64,000 bases of DNA from JAGNDO01 sp963704975 (GCA_963704975.1 CAVPIK010000008.1:1-64000), one strand, 5' to 3'; shown: positions 16,325 through 24,495, counted from the stretch's first letter. Notes: generated from the letters alone by a model not told the origin. Translations and numbers: made by a program.

Positions 16325-16564
16325 CTACTTGTCTTCGGGAAGAGCCGCAAAGTCCTTCCTTGTTTGCAGATACCACCCCATGCCTTTTAGGGGATTTTTC
16401 CACCTGGCCTTCATCATCTCCAGGGCGCTTTTGTGTGTGTCATCACCGCTGGCGACCATCTCCTTCAAGTGGGCATCTTGCGCTTTGATCACATCATCCG
16501 CCGTTTTTCCATGGAATGCGGTATCACAGGGTCCACCCATTTGCTTACACGTCATTGTCTTCAT
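16325..16564 (-). CDS. DUF1059-like small protein
   Basis: A 79-aa cytosolic protein beginning MKTMTCKQMGGPCDTAFHGKT with a conserved cysteine pair and an ADDVIKAQDAHLKEMVASGDDTHK helix. It is similar to short DUF1059-type or related proteins of unknown function. It has a strong AAGGAGA site before ATG 16564 and is the promoter-proximal gene of the arr unit. Confidence 0.65.
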   Translation of the reverse strand: MKTMTCKQMGGPCDTAFHGKTADDVIKAQDAHLKEMVASGDDTHKSALEMMKARWKNPLKGMGWYLQTRKDFAALPEDK

Positions 16565-16611
16565 CAGTCTCGTCTCCTTATACTATGATCGTTGCTTGAG
16601 GTTTTGACATC

Positions 16612-16670
16612 TTGCACATAAATCAAATTACCTTTATAATAAAGATACTTCAAGATAAAGATAATGTCAA
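16612..16670. promoter_or_regulatory. divergent promoters sharing one MarR-type operator
   Basis: Plus strand: TTGCAC (16612-16617), 17 bases, TATAAT (16635-16640), for the MarR gene. Minus strand: TTGACA (16665-16670), 17 bases, TATCTT (16642-16647), for the arr unit. The palindrome CTTTATAATAAAG (16632-16644) covers the plus-strand -10 and the start region of the minus-strand promoter, so one bound dimer could shut both. Confidence 0.72.
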
Positions 16671-16682
16671 GGATAGTTTTCT

Positions 16683-17147
16683 ATGGCGGAATCAACAAAG
16701 ACGGACCTGAAAAAACGAGCCTTGATGGCAGTAAGGGATTATGGCGTAAATTTGACGCAGTTCCGAAATGCCATAAATGAATGGGCGGGACTCAACGCAA
16801 CTGATATGGAATGCCTCAGGCTGCTATTCCTCAAAGGCATTGCCACCCCCACTGAACTTGCCAGGCATACGGGTCTCACTTCTGGGGCGACGACTGCCAT
16901 GCTTGATCGGCTTGAAAGGGCAGATTTAATTGAACGCCGACCCAATCCTGATGATCGCCGGGGAACGCTGATCACGCCGGCAAAATCGGCTGCGGAAAAA
17001 GCCGCGTCATGGTTTGAATCGGCGCGAAACGCACAGGACGAATTGATTTCAAGTTACTCGGAAAGTGACCTGGAAATCATTTCTGATGTCTTTGAACGAT
17101 TTGCAAAACTATGGGATCAGGAACGTGAGAAGTTGCGGAGAGGTTAG
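16683..17147 (+). CDS. MarR-family transcriptional regulator
   Basis: Winged-helix MarR regulator, 154 aa. The recognition region is ATPTELARHTGLTSGATTAMLDRLERADLIERRPNPDDRRGTLI (about residues 57-100), with the DDRR wing typical of the family. N- and C-terminal helices would form the dimer. It is divergent from the arr unit with a 118-bp gap holding the shared operator. It most likely represses itself and the arr genes until a ligand is bound. An AAGGA site stands about ten bases before ATG 16683. Confidence 0.85.
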   Translation: MAESTKTDLKKRALMAVRDYGVNLTQFRNAINEWAGLNATDMECLRLLFLKGIATPTELARHTGLTSGATTAMLDRLERADLIERRPNPDDRRGTLITPAKSAAEKAASWFESARNAQDELISSYSESDLEIISDVFERFAKLWDQEREKLRRG

Positions 17148-17201
17148 TCGATGTGAATAGCGCCACATCAGCGGCCGTTGTATGCCTTTTACAAATCGGC
17201 C

Positions 17202-17345
17202 ATGAAGATCTTTATCATCTCCGGCATGACTTGCATGACTCGAACCGAGTTGTCCGAGCCGAGATTCCCCATTAACCCGCCCAACTGTGATTGTCTGGCA
17301 ACTGGCGAGATGACTGTGGTATGGAACGACTTGGTCTACGATTGA
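17202..17345 (+). other. 47-codon ORF in the post-MarR spacer, doubtful gene
   Basis: Frame begins MKIFIISGMTCMTRTELSEP and ends VVWNDLVYD. I see no ribosome site. Its 3' end overlaps a dispersed repeat also present near 22127-22185 and 22887-22945, where the equivalent frame is interrupted. This is probably noncoding remnant sequence between marR and the palindromic terminator. Confidence 0.2.
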
Positions 17346-17354
17346 GCATCAAAA

Positions 17355-17416
17355 CGGACGCAACGAAAAAGGCGGGCGACGGGAATTCCCGTCGCCCGCC
17401 TTTTTCGTTGCGTCCG
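17355..17416. terminator. 62-bp perfect palindrome, bidirectional terminator (copy 1)
   Basis: Bases 17355-17385 pair with 17386-17416 without mismatch, centred on GAATTC. The stem contains AAAAAGGCGGGCGACGGGAA, so a T-run lies on the exit side in both directions. It shares a 46-base core exactly with the palindrome at 22952-23005. It separates marR from the convergent repeat-protein gene. Confidence 0.75.
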
Positions 17417-17470
17417 GACTTGGGCCTGGACTCCCAAGTCCGTCAGTTGGACGGTCCCCTCACATGAACA

Positions 17471-18095
17471 TCAATTCCCGACCTCTTGAGTTTGATGCAG
17501 GCTTAGAAGCTCGTCCACGGAGAGATCCATGGTCGATTCGGGAATATAGGCAACATCGTTGTCATCCCAGTGGGGCACATAGCGTGCCGATGCTTCACTC
17601 ATAGTCGATTCGGGAATGTAGGCAACATCGTTGTCATCCCAGTGGGACACATAGCGTGCGGATGCTTCACTCATGGTCGATTCGGGGACATAGGCAACGT
17701 CGTTGTCATCCCAGTGGGACACGTAGCGTGCTGGGTGCTTCCCCCATGGTCGATTCGGGGACGATCACGGAGGTGGAGTCGCCCCAATGCTGTGAAGCAG
17801 CGCGCAAGTGCGTCAAGAACTCAGCACAGGCAGTCGTGTCCCCTTGACCTTGGTTCACGGCACAAGGGCTTGCCGCCGCCTGGGCATTGGCGACGCCGGT
17901 GCCCAGGAACAGCATAAGCAGGGCGACACAGAGCACAAGGTAGCGTTCACCTCCGCCCCCCTGAGCCCCCAACTTTGGGAGAACTGCCCACGGCCTCCCC
18001 CAGAATCGGGGAGCGGGCTTCGACGTGAGTTCAGCCGAACAGGGCCGAGTGGGGTGAACGCTTGCGAGCACAAACAGATTGATAAAGCGCATCAT
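17471..18095 (-). CDS. secreted tandem-repeat protein with interrupted signal peptide (frame-broken)
   Basis: Start ATG 18095 (or 18092) follows a GGAG site. The first ten residues (MMRFINLFVL) are the start of a signal peptide whose remainder, CVALLMLFLGTGVANAQ, appears only after 45 inserted residues encoded by a MITE-like element. The mature part has a small Cys-containing head (SPCAVNQGQGDTTACAEFLTHL) and four repeats of 24 residues around HWDDNDVAYIPESTMSEASARYV. The tail is DLSVDELLSLHQTQEVGN. The frame breaks by one base near 17730 in the first repeat. Function unknown. It lies just downstream of the STAND-LuxR regulator on the same strand, which may control it. Confidence 0.6.
17529..17770. 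repeat. 72-bp tandem repeat, 3-4 copies
   Basis: Units start at 17529, 17601, 17673 and 17746 with ATGGTCGATTCGGG or ATAGTCGATTCGGG. The first three spacings are exactly 72 bases, and the last is 73 because of one extra base. Copies differ at few positions. They encode the 24-residue repeats of the secreted protein. Confidence 0.9.
17939..18065. mobile_element. MITE-like element with 8-bp target duplication
   Basis: A 127-bp segment is bounded by inverted repeats AGCGTTCACC (17942-17951) and GGTGAACGCT (18053-18062). It is flanked by the direct repeat GAGCACAA at 17931-17938 and 18066-18073. Removing the element and one repeat copy restores a continuous signal peptide in the host gene. The inside holds short hairpins (for example CCCAACTTTGGG and CCCCAGAATCGGGG) and no gene. 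The total insertion of 135 bp keeps the frame open. Confidence 0.85.
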
Positions 18096-18120
18096 CAGAA
18101 GTCTCCTTTGTCGGTGAGTC

Positions 18121-18180
18121 GGTCAATAGTTGGTCAATATGCCAACGTATGCCACCACTATAGCGACCCAACCGGGTTGG
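18121..18180. promoter_or_regulatory. candidate control region of the repeat-protein gene
   Basis: Between the LuxR gene and the repeat-protein gene are two copies of GGTCAATA (18121-18128, 18132-18139), an inverted pair GTTGG/CCAAC around TCAATATG, and a 13-bp palindrome CCAACCGGGTTGG (18168-18180). These could be binding sites for the upstream LuxR-type regulator. No clear -35/-10 pair was seen. Confidence 0.3.
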
Positions 18181-18243
18181 CGTCACCTAACAAAGGGTAG
18201 GTTTGGAGGGTAGGATTTGGGGGTTGGGGAGGAGGAATTGGGG

Positions 18244-21018
18244 TTAGGTGAGGAGACCGTACCGACGCGCCGTGTGTGCGGCCTCACTGCGATTGGCGAC
18301 GCCGAGCTTGCTGTAAATCTGATTCGTATACCATTTGACTGTGCCCAGGGTGAACACCAGGTGCGCCGCAATTTCCCGGTTGGTGCGTCCCTTTTCGATC
18401 AGGCGCAGGACGTCCATCTCCCGCGCAGTCAGCGGCTCGATCCATGTCGGCACAGGGCTGGGATCCGAGGGAGATACCGGGGTGTTTAGGGTGGGGAGCA
18501 TCTTCGGCCCATCCGGCGATGACATTGCGGGCGATGGCCAGCGCGGCATTGAGGTCAAGCGATTCTGCGGCCTTCTCCACAGGAACAGCGCCATCAAGCT
18601 GCTCTGTGGCGCGTTGTTGCATCTCTTTGGTGCTCGCTGGGTGGGTTTGGATCAACGCCAGCAGGCTGACCGCGTCGGCCCAGTGCGGATGATCAGCCTG
18701 CGCCGTGGTCAATAGAATGGTCGCCACCCCCAGGAACGACTCGAGCAGAATCGGCGGGACGCTGCGCTCGTCGCCGATATCCAGCGCCTGGCGGAAGTAC
18801 GCGCCGGCTGCGCCACGGCGGCCCGGCTGCGCGCCCAGGAGGAGGCCCAACGCGTTGGCAACCGGGGCCGCGCCGATCTGTTGGCCGATCTGTGAATAAA
18901 TGTCCAGGCTGGTGCAGAGGAGTTCCTCCGCGCCTGCCGTGTCATTCGCCAACATGGCCAACCGTCCAAGGTTCAGGCGCACGAGCGCCTCACCCCGGCG
19001 TTCTTTTAACGCTAGACTGATGGACAGGGCGCGCCGGTGATAGGACTCCGCCTGCACATAGTCACCTTGAAGGCGGGAAATGGTGCCCAGTGCATCCAAG
19101 GGGAAGAGTGTGCTGGCCGTTGCCCCGGTTATCGTGAAAGCTTCCAGGCTCTCGTTCAAATACGCTTCGGCACCGGCATAGTCGCCTTGCGCGATGGCCA
19201 CGTAACCCAACTCCCGCGTGGAATAGCCGATGCCCCAGATATCGTCCAGACCGCGTTGGATGGTCAACGCTTCACCCATAAACTGACGCGCCCGCGGGTA
19301 GTCTCCCTGAAGCAGGGCAATGCCCCCACGCCCGAAGACGCACATGGCGAAGATCCTCTGTTCTCCCAGCGCACCCAGCAAAGCCTCGGCCTCAGCGATG
19401 TAGCCTTCCGCTTCGTTCAGCAAGTCCTGATATCTGACCACCAGCCCTAAACTAAGGAGCGAAAGACCCACTCCCCAGCTATCGTCAAGCCGTCTGTACA
19501 GATCGGCTGACTCCTGAAATGCTCGCTTTGACGGGTCATATCGAGCTTGAAAGAAATAGACATGGGCCAACCAGGAAAGAGCAAGGGGCAGCGAGATGCC
19601 GGGATCCTCTGTGATTTCACGCAACATGTCCACAGATTCTTCCAGGAGGGTAATTGCTTCGGACAAACGACCAATGCGCAACAGGCACATGCCTTCGCCA
19701 GCCTGCAAGTGTGCAAAACAATGTACGTTGGCATCATCGCCATAGCGTTTGGTCGCCAGCCTAAACAGCGTCAGGCCATCCTGAAAGCGACCGCTCAAAT
19801 CGCAGAACTGGATTAGCCCAATGGTTGCCGCCATCAGCAGGTCGGCATCTTGCATGGCCACGGCCCGACGCCACGCGCCCATCACATTTTGAATATCGGC
19901 AGTTAGAAGCTGCATGGCCTCTTTCTGTCCACCTCCCTGTAATGCCGGGATGAGTTGGCATACGTACTCCAGATAGAACCTTGCATGCTGGTCAACGATC
20001 TGCGTGCGTTCTTCGGGGGTAGCGTCCAACTGTTCCGCCGCATATTGGCGGAGCAGTTCATGCAGTTCATAGCGACCGTTTGCCGTGCGCCGCAGCAGCG
20101 AACGGTCGATCAGCGTCGCCAGGCTGGCGAGGGAGGCCCCCGCTACGGACTTGGCGGCGCGCCAGGGTGCAGCTGCCGCGAAAAACAGCCAGACGGCGCA
20201 GCACGGCCTGTTCTTCCGCGTCCAAGCGTGCCCAGGATTGGTCAAATACCGCTCTGATACTGACATGACGCAAGGACACATTGCTGGCCCGGCTGGCCAG
20301 CAGATCCATGGTGCTGCTCGATTTCATCGGCGATATCCCGGCACGAAAGCGTGTCCGTCCAGGATGCCGCCAACTCCAAGGCAAGCGGATGACCGCCTAC
20401 GTGGTGACAGATGTGATCGATGGCGTCCCGCTCCCCCGCGACCGTTACCTCTGCACCGGTCCGTTGCGCCCGCTGGACAAAAAGGTCCACAGCCTCACTT
20501 GCCGCACCAGTTCCTTCCGGCGCGAGATGTAGGCCATCCACACGGAATACCCACTCTTCCCGGATGTGGATGACCGCACGGGAGGTGACAATCAATTTTA
20601 GGGCGGGCGAGGTTTGCATCAGGCCGGTCAGAAGTTGTGTGAGTGACCCTGTGCCGGCCTCATCCAACAGGTGCTCGATGTTGTCGAAGACCAACAACAA
20701 CTGCTGATCCTGGAGCCGTCCAAGTAGCTGTTGCAGCGGATTCTCGGTGGCTTGAAAGGCGAGGTGAAGCGCATCGGCCACCATGGTGGCCAAGTCGGTA
20801 CCGCTTTCCACACCCTGGCAGGAGATGAAACAGACGCCGTCGGCATAGTCCGCCGCATGCCGTTCTGCCGCGGCCAGGGCCAAGCGGGTTTTGCCAATTC
20901 CGCCAGGGCCGACCAAGGCCAACAGCCGGCAGGCCGGGTTTGAGAGTAGCTGGTCGAGTTCTGCCAATTCCCGTTGACGCCCGACAAATGTATTGCTCTG
21001 CGTGGGCCAATTGATCAC
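18244..21018 (-). CDS. STAND ATPase-LuxR transcriptional regulator (frame-broken)
   Basis: A large regulator of about 925 aa in the MalT-like class. The N-terminal NB-ARC/STAND domain has Walker A GPGGIGKTRLA and Walker B LLLVFDNIEHLL. A middle region of tetratricopeptide-like repeats follows (for example GDYAGAEAYLNESLEAF and GDYVQAESYHRRALSIS). The C-terminal LuxR HTH is LTAREMDVLRLIEKGRTNREIAAHL with TVKWYTNQIYSKLGVANR. Frame breaks lie near 20290, near 20165 and near 18520. The GTG at 21018 is preferred because GGAG stands eight bases upstream and the conserved TFVGRQREL follows. The ligand is unknown. The repeat-protein gene downstream is a likely target. Confidence 0.82.
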
Positions 21019-21084
21019 AACGTACACTCCACATCTGGTCACAAAGATCGGGATGGGGCAAATTGACGCTAACACGTGGGCCAG

Positions 21085-21537
21085 TTACTTAGGGTCAACT
21101 ACAGTTTCAACAACTTCAGTTATTCCGAATTTTTTCAACAGCAGGGTGCAAATCATCGCAAACAAGACCCCGAAAATGCCGAATACGGCGTCCAGAATAT
21201 CCGGTGTGTTAAGAACCACGACAAACGTCTCAACAATCAAATTGAGGCCAATTGCGACTGAGAAAAGCCAAACAAAGGGCACAGTATTTAGCCCACGCAG
21301 AAGCCAGATGAATGCGATCATAAGAACAAGTTCAACGGTGATGACGAAATTGGAAATATGAGCATAAAACCCAGGAATGACCGCACTTACAAAATCAGAT
21401 CGCAACTCTGTTCTGGTTCTCCCCATAAAGAGGAAAGTGCAGACGACGCCCAATCCAATCAAGCAGACAATTGCTGACCCAGTTGGACGGTATTTAAGTT
21501 TCAAAGTTGACTCATCTTGCTTTGAGGATTCTCCCAT
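21085..21537 (-). CDS. small membrane protein of unknown function
   Basis: A 150-aa protein from ATG 21537 (MGESSKQDESTLKLKYRPTG). Four hydrophobic helices are visible: SAIVCLIGLGVVCTFLFMG, ISNFVITVELVLMIAFIWLL, PFVWLFSVAIGLNLIVETFVVVL, and DAVFGIFGVLFAMICTLLL. The short basic ending is LKKFGITEVVETVVDPK. The frame is open further upstream but would run through the attC-like remnant, so the internal ATG is chosen. It is AT-rich, as is its SRPBCC neighbour, suggesting acquired DNA. Confidence 0.55.
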   Translation of the reverse strand: MGESSKQDESTLKLKYRPTGSAIVCLIGLGVVCTFLFMGRTRTELRSDFVSAVIPGFYAHISNFVITVELVLMIAFIWLLRGLNTVPFVWLFSVAIGLNLIVETFVVVLNTPDILDAVFGIFGVLFAMICTLLLKKFGITEVVETVVDPK

Positions 21538-21560
21538 AAGCTGGTTCCGTGGTGACCGAA

Positions 21561-21649
21561 GTGGAGCGGGTTTTGCGCAATAGAATGTGAGAAGCACATT
21601 GCGCAAAAGCTGCGGAGCTTTAGGCATCCACTGCAACGCCCGGTTAGGC
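21561..21649 (-). repeat. attC-like remnant between two accessory genes
   Basis: On the minus strand the SRPBCC stop codon lies inside GCCTAAC (21643-21649), which is followed by CGGGCGTTGCAGTGGA and a strong stem: 11-bp arms at 21571-21581 and 21598-21608, with outer GTGGA/TCCAC. A GCCTAAC box at the stop codon and a folded spacer is how integron attC sites begin. The second box (GTTRRRY) expected 60-130 bases on is absent, so this would be a truncated site at best. Confidence 0.35.
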
Positions 21650-22105
21650 GACCCCAAACTGCTTACGTAGTTGCTTGTGTCGATGATTGAACAATAGCCT
21701 AACGAACCAATTTGCCAAGAACCCGGCGAACCGAGGCTCATACGTGAGTTCATCGGTCAACACACAACCCGTTTCTGAAGCCTTAATTTGTCGGACATGA
21801 CGCCATAAACGCATAGAACCCATTGTTGATTGCTCAACAAACCCCGAACCGACTTCGAGTCTCTCCAACGCAAAGTCTGAGAAGTCGAATGGCAGGAACT
21901 TGAATAGGAGAAACCAACTGCGAAACATAGGTTTGCCGGGCTCAAATGCAATGTCCTGTAAATTCGTGACGCCAGCGGGTGCAGTCATACGCATGATCGG
22001 CGACATTTCTCTGGATATACCTTCGAGAGACGTCATCCATTCCCAAATCTGCTCCGGTTTGGCTTTTACATCACTTGAATATGTCGCAGTGTATTGCATG
22101 ACCAT
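21644..22105 (-). CDS. SRPBCC-family protein
   Basis: A 153-aa START/Bet v1-like protein. MQYTATYSSDVKAKPEQIWEWMTSLEGISREMSPIMRMTAP forms the first strand and helices, followed by RSWFLLFKFLPFDFSDFALERLEVGSGFVEQSTMGSMRLWRHVRQI and a C-terminal amphipathic helix NWFVRLLFNHRHKQLRKQF. Its ligand is unknown. ATG 22105 or 22099 are both possible starts, with a TAGG site near. It lies downstream of a promoter-like repeat shared with the next gene. Confidence 0.7.
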   Translation of the reverse strand: MVMQYTATYSSDVKAKPEQIWEWMTSLEGISREMSPIMRMTAPAGVTNLQDIAFEPGKPMFRSWFLLFKFLPFDFSDFALERLEVGSGFVEQSTMGSMRLWRHVRQIKASETGCVLTDELTYEPRFAGFLANWFVRLLFNHRHKQLRKQFGVA

Positions 22106-22126
22106 GAAGCGCCTACCTACCATTAT

Positions 22127-22185
22127 TCCACAATTGACAAAACGACAGTAGCATAGAACGACTTGGTCCGCACCAGGTCGCCAAA
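22127..22185. repeat. 59-bp dispersed repeat with promoter-like sequence (copy C)
   Basis: Closely matches 22887-22945: both contain CAATTGACAAAAC, GTAGCATAGAACGACTTGG and TCGCCAAA in the same order. On the minus strand it lies just upstream of the SRPBCC gene and contains TGC-TACTGT as a possible extended -10. Confidence 0.65.
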
Positions 22186-22226
22186 ACGTCCGCTCTGGGC
22201 AAGGAATGGACACCCGAAGTCGTAGG

Positions 22227-22847
22227 TCATCGCTCTATTGCACCCTTTCCCGCAAAAATCTTATCGCGAAATTTGGCGATGCGTGAAATCCGGGTTTCGG
22301 GCTTCTTGGCTGAATTGAGGTTTATCACATAGCTTTTCTGGCGGCCCGGCGTGAGACCATAAAAAGCGTCAGCAAGTTCGGGATCAGATTCCAAAGCCTC
22401 TAACAACTCATCAGGAAATTCGACTTCGCCCTGCTCTTTCGGGGGCTTGATGCCTGCCTCTGCATAGCTCATCGCCTCGATCAAATAGGACGTGATAACC
22501 GGCTCCATCTCCCCTACTTGAGCATTCTCCGTAAAGCGGATCATGTCGGGGTGCGGGGTATTCGGCCCCTGCTTTTCCAGGACGCCGTTGGGGTCTTTCA
22601 TCAGAGCGGCGTTGAAGAAACTGAGGCGATAGTCGCTACGAAAGGCACCCAGAATTGCAACATTGCGATCGCCAGCCATGTAGCATGGATGGCCCCATTT
22701 AAGGGTCTCGACCAGCCCTGATGCAAGGCAAATTCGGCGGAGCTCAGTCAGACCCCCGATCCATTTTCGTGTGGAGCAATCCGGCGTGGCAAAGCGCTCG
22801 CAGCGTCCACAGCCTTTGGAAAAATATACCTCAATATCGGTTATCAT
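22227..22847 (-). CDS. YdeI-like protein with DUF1801 and OmdA-type regions
   Basis: A 206-aa cytosolic protein from ATG 22847. The N-terminal DUF1801 part has ELRRICLASGLVETLKWGHPCYM and NVAILGAFRSDYRLSFFNAALMKDP. The C-terminal part carries the OmdA-like FPDELLEALESDPELADAFYGLTPGRQKSYVINLNSAKKPETRISRIAK. Members of this family occur in many soil bacteria and have been linked loosely to envelope or peptide stress. The biochemical role is not known. Confidence 0.82.
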   Translation of the reverse strand: MITDIEVYFSKGCGRCERFATPDCSTRKWIGGLTELRRICLASGLVETLKWGHPCYMAGDRNVAILGAFRSDYRLSFFNAALMKDPNGVLEKQGPNTPHPDMIRFTENAQVGEMEPVITSYLIEAMSYAEAGIKPPKEQGEVEFPDELLEALESDPELADAFYGLTPGRQKSYVINLNSAKKPETRISRIAKFRDKIFAGKGAIER

Positions 22848-22886
22848 AGCGTCCCTCCGTACTCCCATGCTGCTTGACTGTCATTA

Positions 22887-22945
22887 TCCAGCAATTGACA
22901 AAACAACTGTAGCATAGAACGACTTGGCCCGCAACAGATCGCCAA
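22887..22945. repeat. 59-bp dispersed repeat with promoter-like sequence (copy B)
   Basis: Second copy of the repeat at 22127. On the minus strand TTGCGG, 17 bases and TACAGT are spaced like a promoter and precede the DUF1801 gene by about 50 nt. A weaker third copy ends near 17335. Copies A and B are each followed within about 20 bases by the palindromic terminator. Confidence 0.65.
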
Positions 22946-22951
22946 ATGACC

Positions 22952-23005
22952 CAAGACGAAAAAGGCGGGCGACGGGAATTCCCGTCGCCCGCCTTTTTCG
23001 TCTTG
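22952..23005. terminator. 54-bp perfect palindrome, bidirectional terminator (copy 2)
   Basis: Arms 22952-22978 and 22979-23005 pair perfectly around GAATTC. The inner 46 bases are identical to copy 1 at 17355-17416, while the outermost bases differ on both arms in a compensating way (GCAACG/CGTTGC against AAGACG/CGTCTT). It ends the minus-strand aminotransferase transcript. Confidence 0.75.
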
Positions 23006-23018
23006 TCCGTTGACTTCT

Positions 23019-24260
23019 CTACCCGTGCCGCTGCATAAACCGATACATCCGCTCCAACGCCTTCTCAATATTCTCCTTGCTGGCCGCGTACGCGCAGCGC
23101 ACATGGCCCACGCCCCCCTCCCCAAACGCGCTGCCGGGGATGACGGCGACCCGCTCTTCCAGGAGCAGGCGCTCGGCGAATTCGTACTCGTCCATGCCCG
23201 CGCCCCGGATGCTGGGGAAGGCGTAGAAGGCGCCCTTGGGTTCAAAACAGGCCATGCCGATGCTGTTCAGCCCGCCCACGATCAGTTGCCGCCGCTCGTC
23301 ATAGCTGCGGCGCATGGCCTCCACATGCTCCTCCACCGCCGGGTCGGTGAAGGCGGCCAGGGCCGCCTCTTGCCCCACGGTGGGCGCAGACATGATCAAA
23401 TATTGGTGGATCTTGCGCATGGCCCCCAAGATGTCCGCCGGGCCCATAGCATAGCCGATGCGCCAGCCGGTCATGGCGTAGTCCTTGCTCATCCCACCCA
23501 AATGGACCGTGCGATCCTTCATGCCGGGCAGGGAGGCGAACATGACGTGGCGATGATCCCCGTAGACCAGCCGGTCGTAGATCTCGTCGGAGACCACCAG
23601 CAGATCGTGCTTTTGGGCCACGTGGGCGATGGCCAACATGCCCGCCCGGTCCATCACCGCGCCCGTGGGGTTGCTGGGGAAGCCGATCAGAATGGCCTTG
23701 GTGCGGGGGGTGATGGCGGCCTCGATCTGGGCGGCGGTGACCTCGAAGTTCTCCGTGGCATAGGTGGGGATGTCCACCACCACGCCCCCGGCCAGGAGCA
23801 CCCCGGCCGTATAGCTGACAAAGCAGGGTTCGGGCACGATCACCTCGTCGCCCGGGTCCAAAATGGCCTGGAAGGTGAGGTACATGGCCTCGCTCACCCC
23901 CACGGTGATCAGCACTTCCTTGTCCGCGTCATAGCCGGGACCGGCGTAGCGGCTGGTCCAGTTGTGGACCACGGCTTCCCGCAGTTCCATCATGCCGGAG
24001 TTGGAGGTGTAGGCCGTGTGGCCCCGCTCCAGGCTGGCGATACCGGCGTTGAGGATGGGCGCGGGCGTCACAAAGTCCGGCTCGCCGATGCCCAGGCTGA
24101 TCACGTCGTCCATGGTGGCGGCGATGTCGAAGAAGCGGCGGATGGGCGAGGCGGGCACATCCCCCACCCGGCGGCTGATGCGGTTGACGGTTTTGGTGCC
24201 GTTGGGGGTCACGGGCTGTTGGGGCAAGGTCAGCACAGGGCTGGCAGGTGAAGCAATCAT
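23019..24260 (-). CDS. class I/II PLP-dependent aminotransferase
   Basis: Fold-type I aminotransferase of 413 aa, aspartate-aminotransferase superfamily. Landmarks are ISLGIGEPDF, VSEAMYLTFQAILDPGDEVIVPEPCFVSYTAG, FPSNPTGAVMD, SDEIYDRLVY, and the PLP lysine in LGGMSKDYAMTGWRIGY (about residue 257). The final part has GAFYAFPSIRG and VRCAYAASKENIEKALERM. ATG 24260 is chosen because the family N-terminus starts there. The exact amino donor is not predictable. It could serve aspartate, alanine or branched substrates. Confidence 0.85.
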   Translation of the reverse strand: MIASPASPVLTLPQQPVTPNGTKTVNRISRRVGDVPASPIRRFFDIAATMDDVISLGIGEPDFVTPAPILNAGIASLERGHTAYTSNSGMMELREAVVHNWTSRYAGPGYDADKEVLITVGVSEAMYLTFQAILDPGDEVIVPEPCFVSYTAGVLLAGGVVVDIPTYATENFEVTAAQIEAAITPRTKAILIGFPSNPTGAVMDRAGMLAIAHVAQKHDLLVVSDEIYDRLVYGDHRHVMFASLPGMKDRTVHLGGMSKDYAMTGWRIGYAMGPADILGAMRKIHQYLIMSAPTVGQEAALAAFTDPAVEEHVEAMRRSYDERRQLIVGGLNSIGMACFEPKGAFYAFPSIRGAGMDEYEFAERLLLEERVAVIPGSAFGEGGVGHVRCAYAASKENIEKALERMYRFMQRHG

Positions 24261-24495
24261 GATCGGTTCTCTCCGTAGAAAAAGTAGGCTAGTTGGGCCA
24301 GAATATGTTGTTTCAAACGTCAACGGGATGCGCCGTGTTCCCAGCGCAGTGGACAAAGCCGATGAGGCCGCTTGCAGGGTCGGTTCGACTTTGCCCGATC
24401 CCTACCGGCGGCTAGCTGTGGCCAACCCGCCTATGCCGGAGATTTGGATGCCTGGAATCATGATCGTGTCCTTGAAAAGTGAATTTCAACCCAGA
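24261..24495. other. spacer between aminotransferase and gatA
   Basis: 235 bases with no recognisable gene, terminator or promoter. On the plus strand a short open frame crosses it, but it runs antisense into the aminotransferase start and has no ribosome site. Confidence 0.4.

Noticed and set aside
17529..17770. CRISPR-like array
   Set aside because: The 72-base units are contiguous with no variable spacers and they encode the repeats of an open protein frame.
21693..21699. A second integron-type GCCTAAC box
   Set aside because: It lies inside the SRPBCC coding sequence, in the wrong order relative to the box at 21643, and encodes conserved-looking residues.
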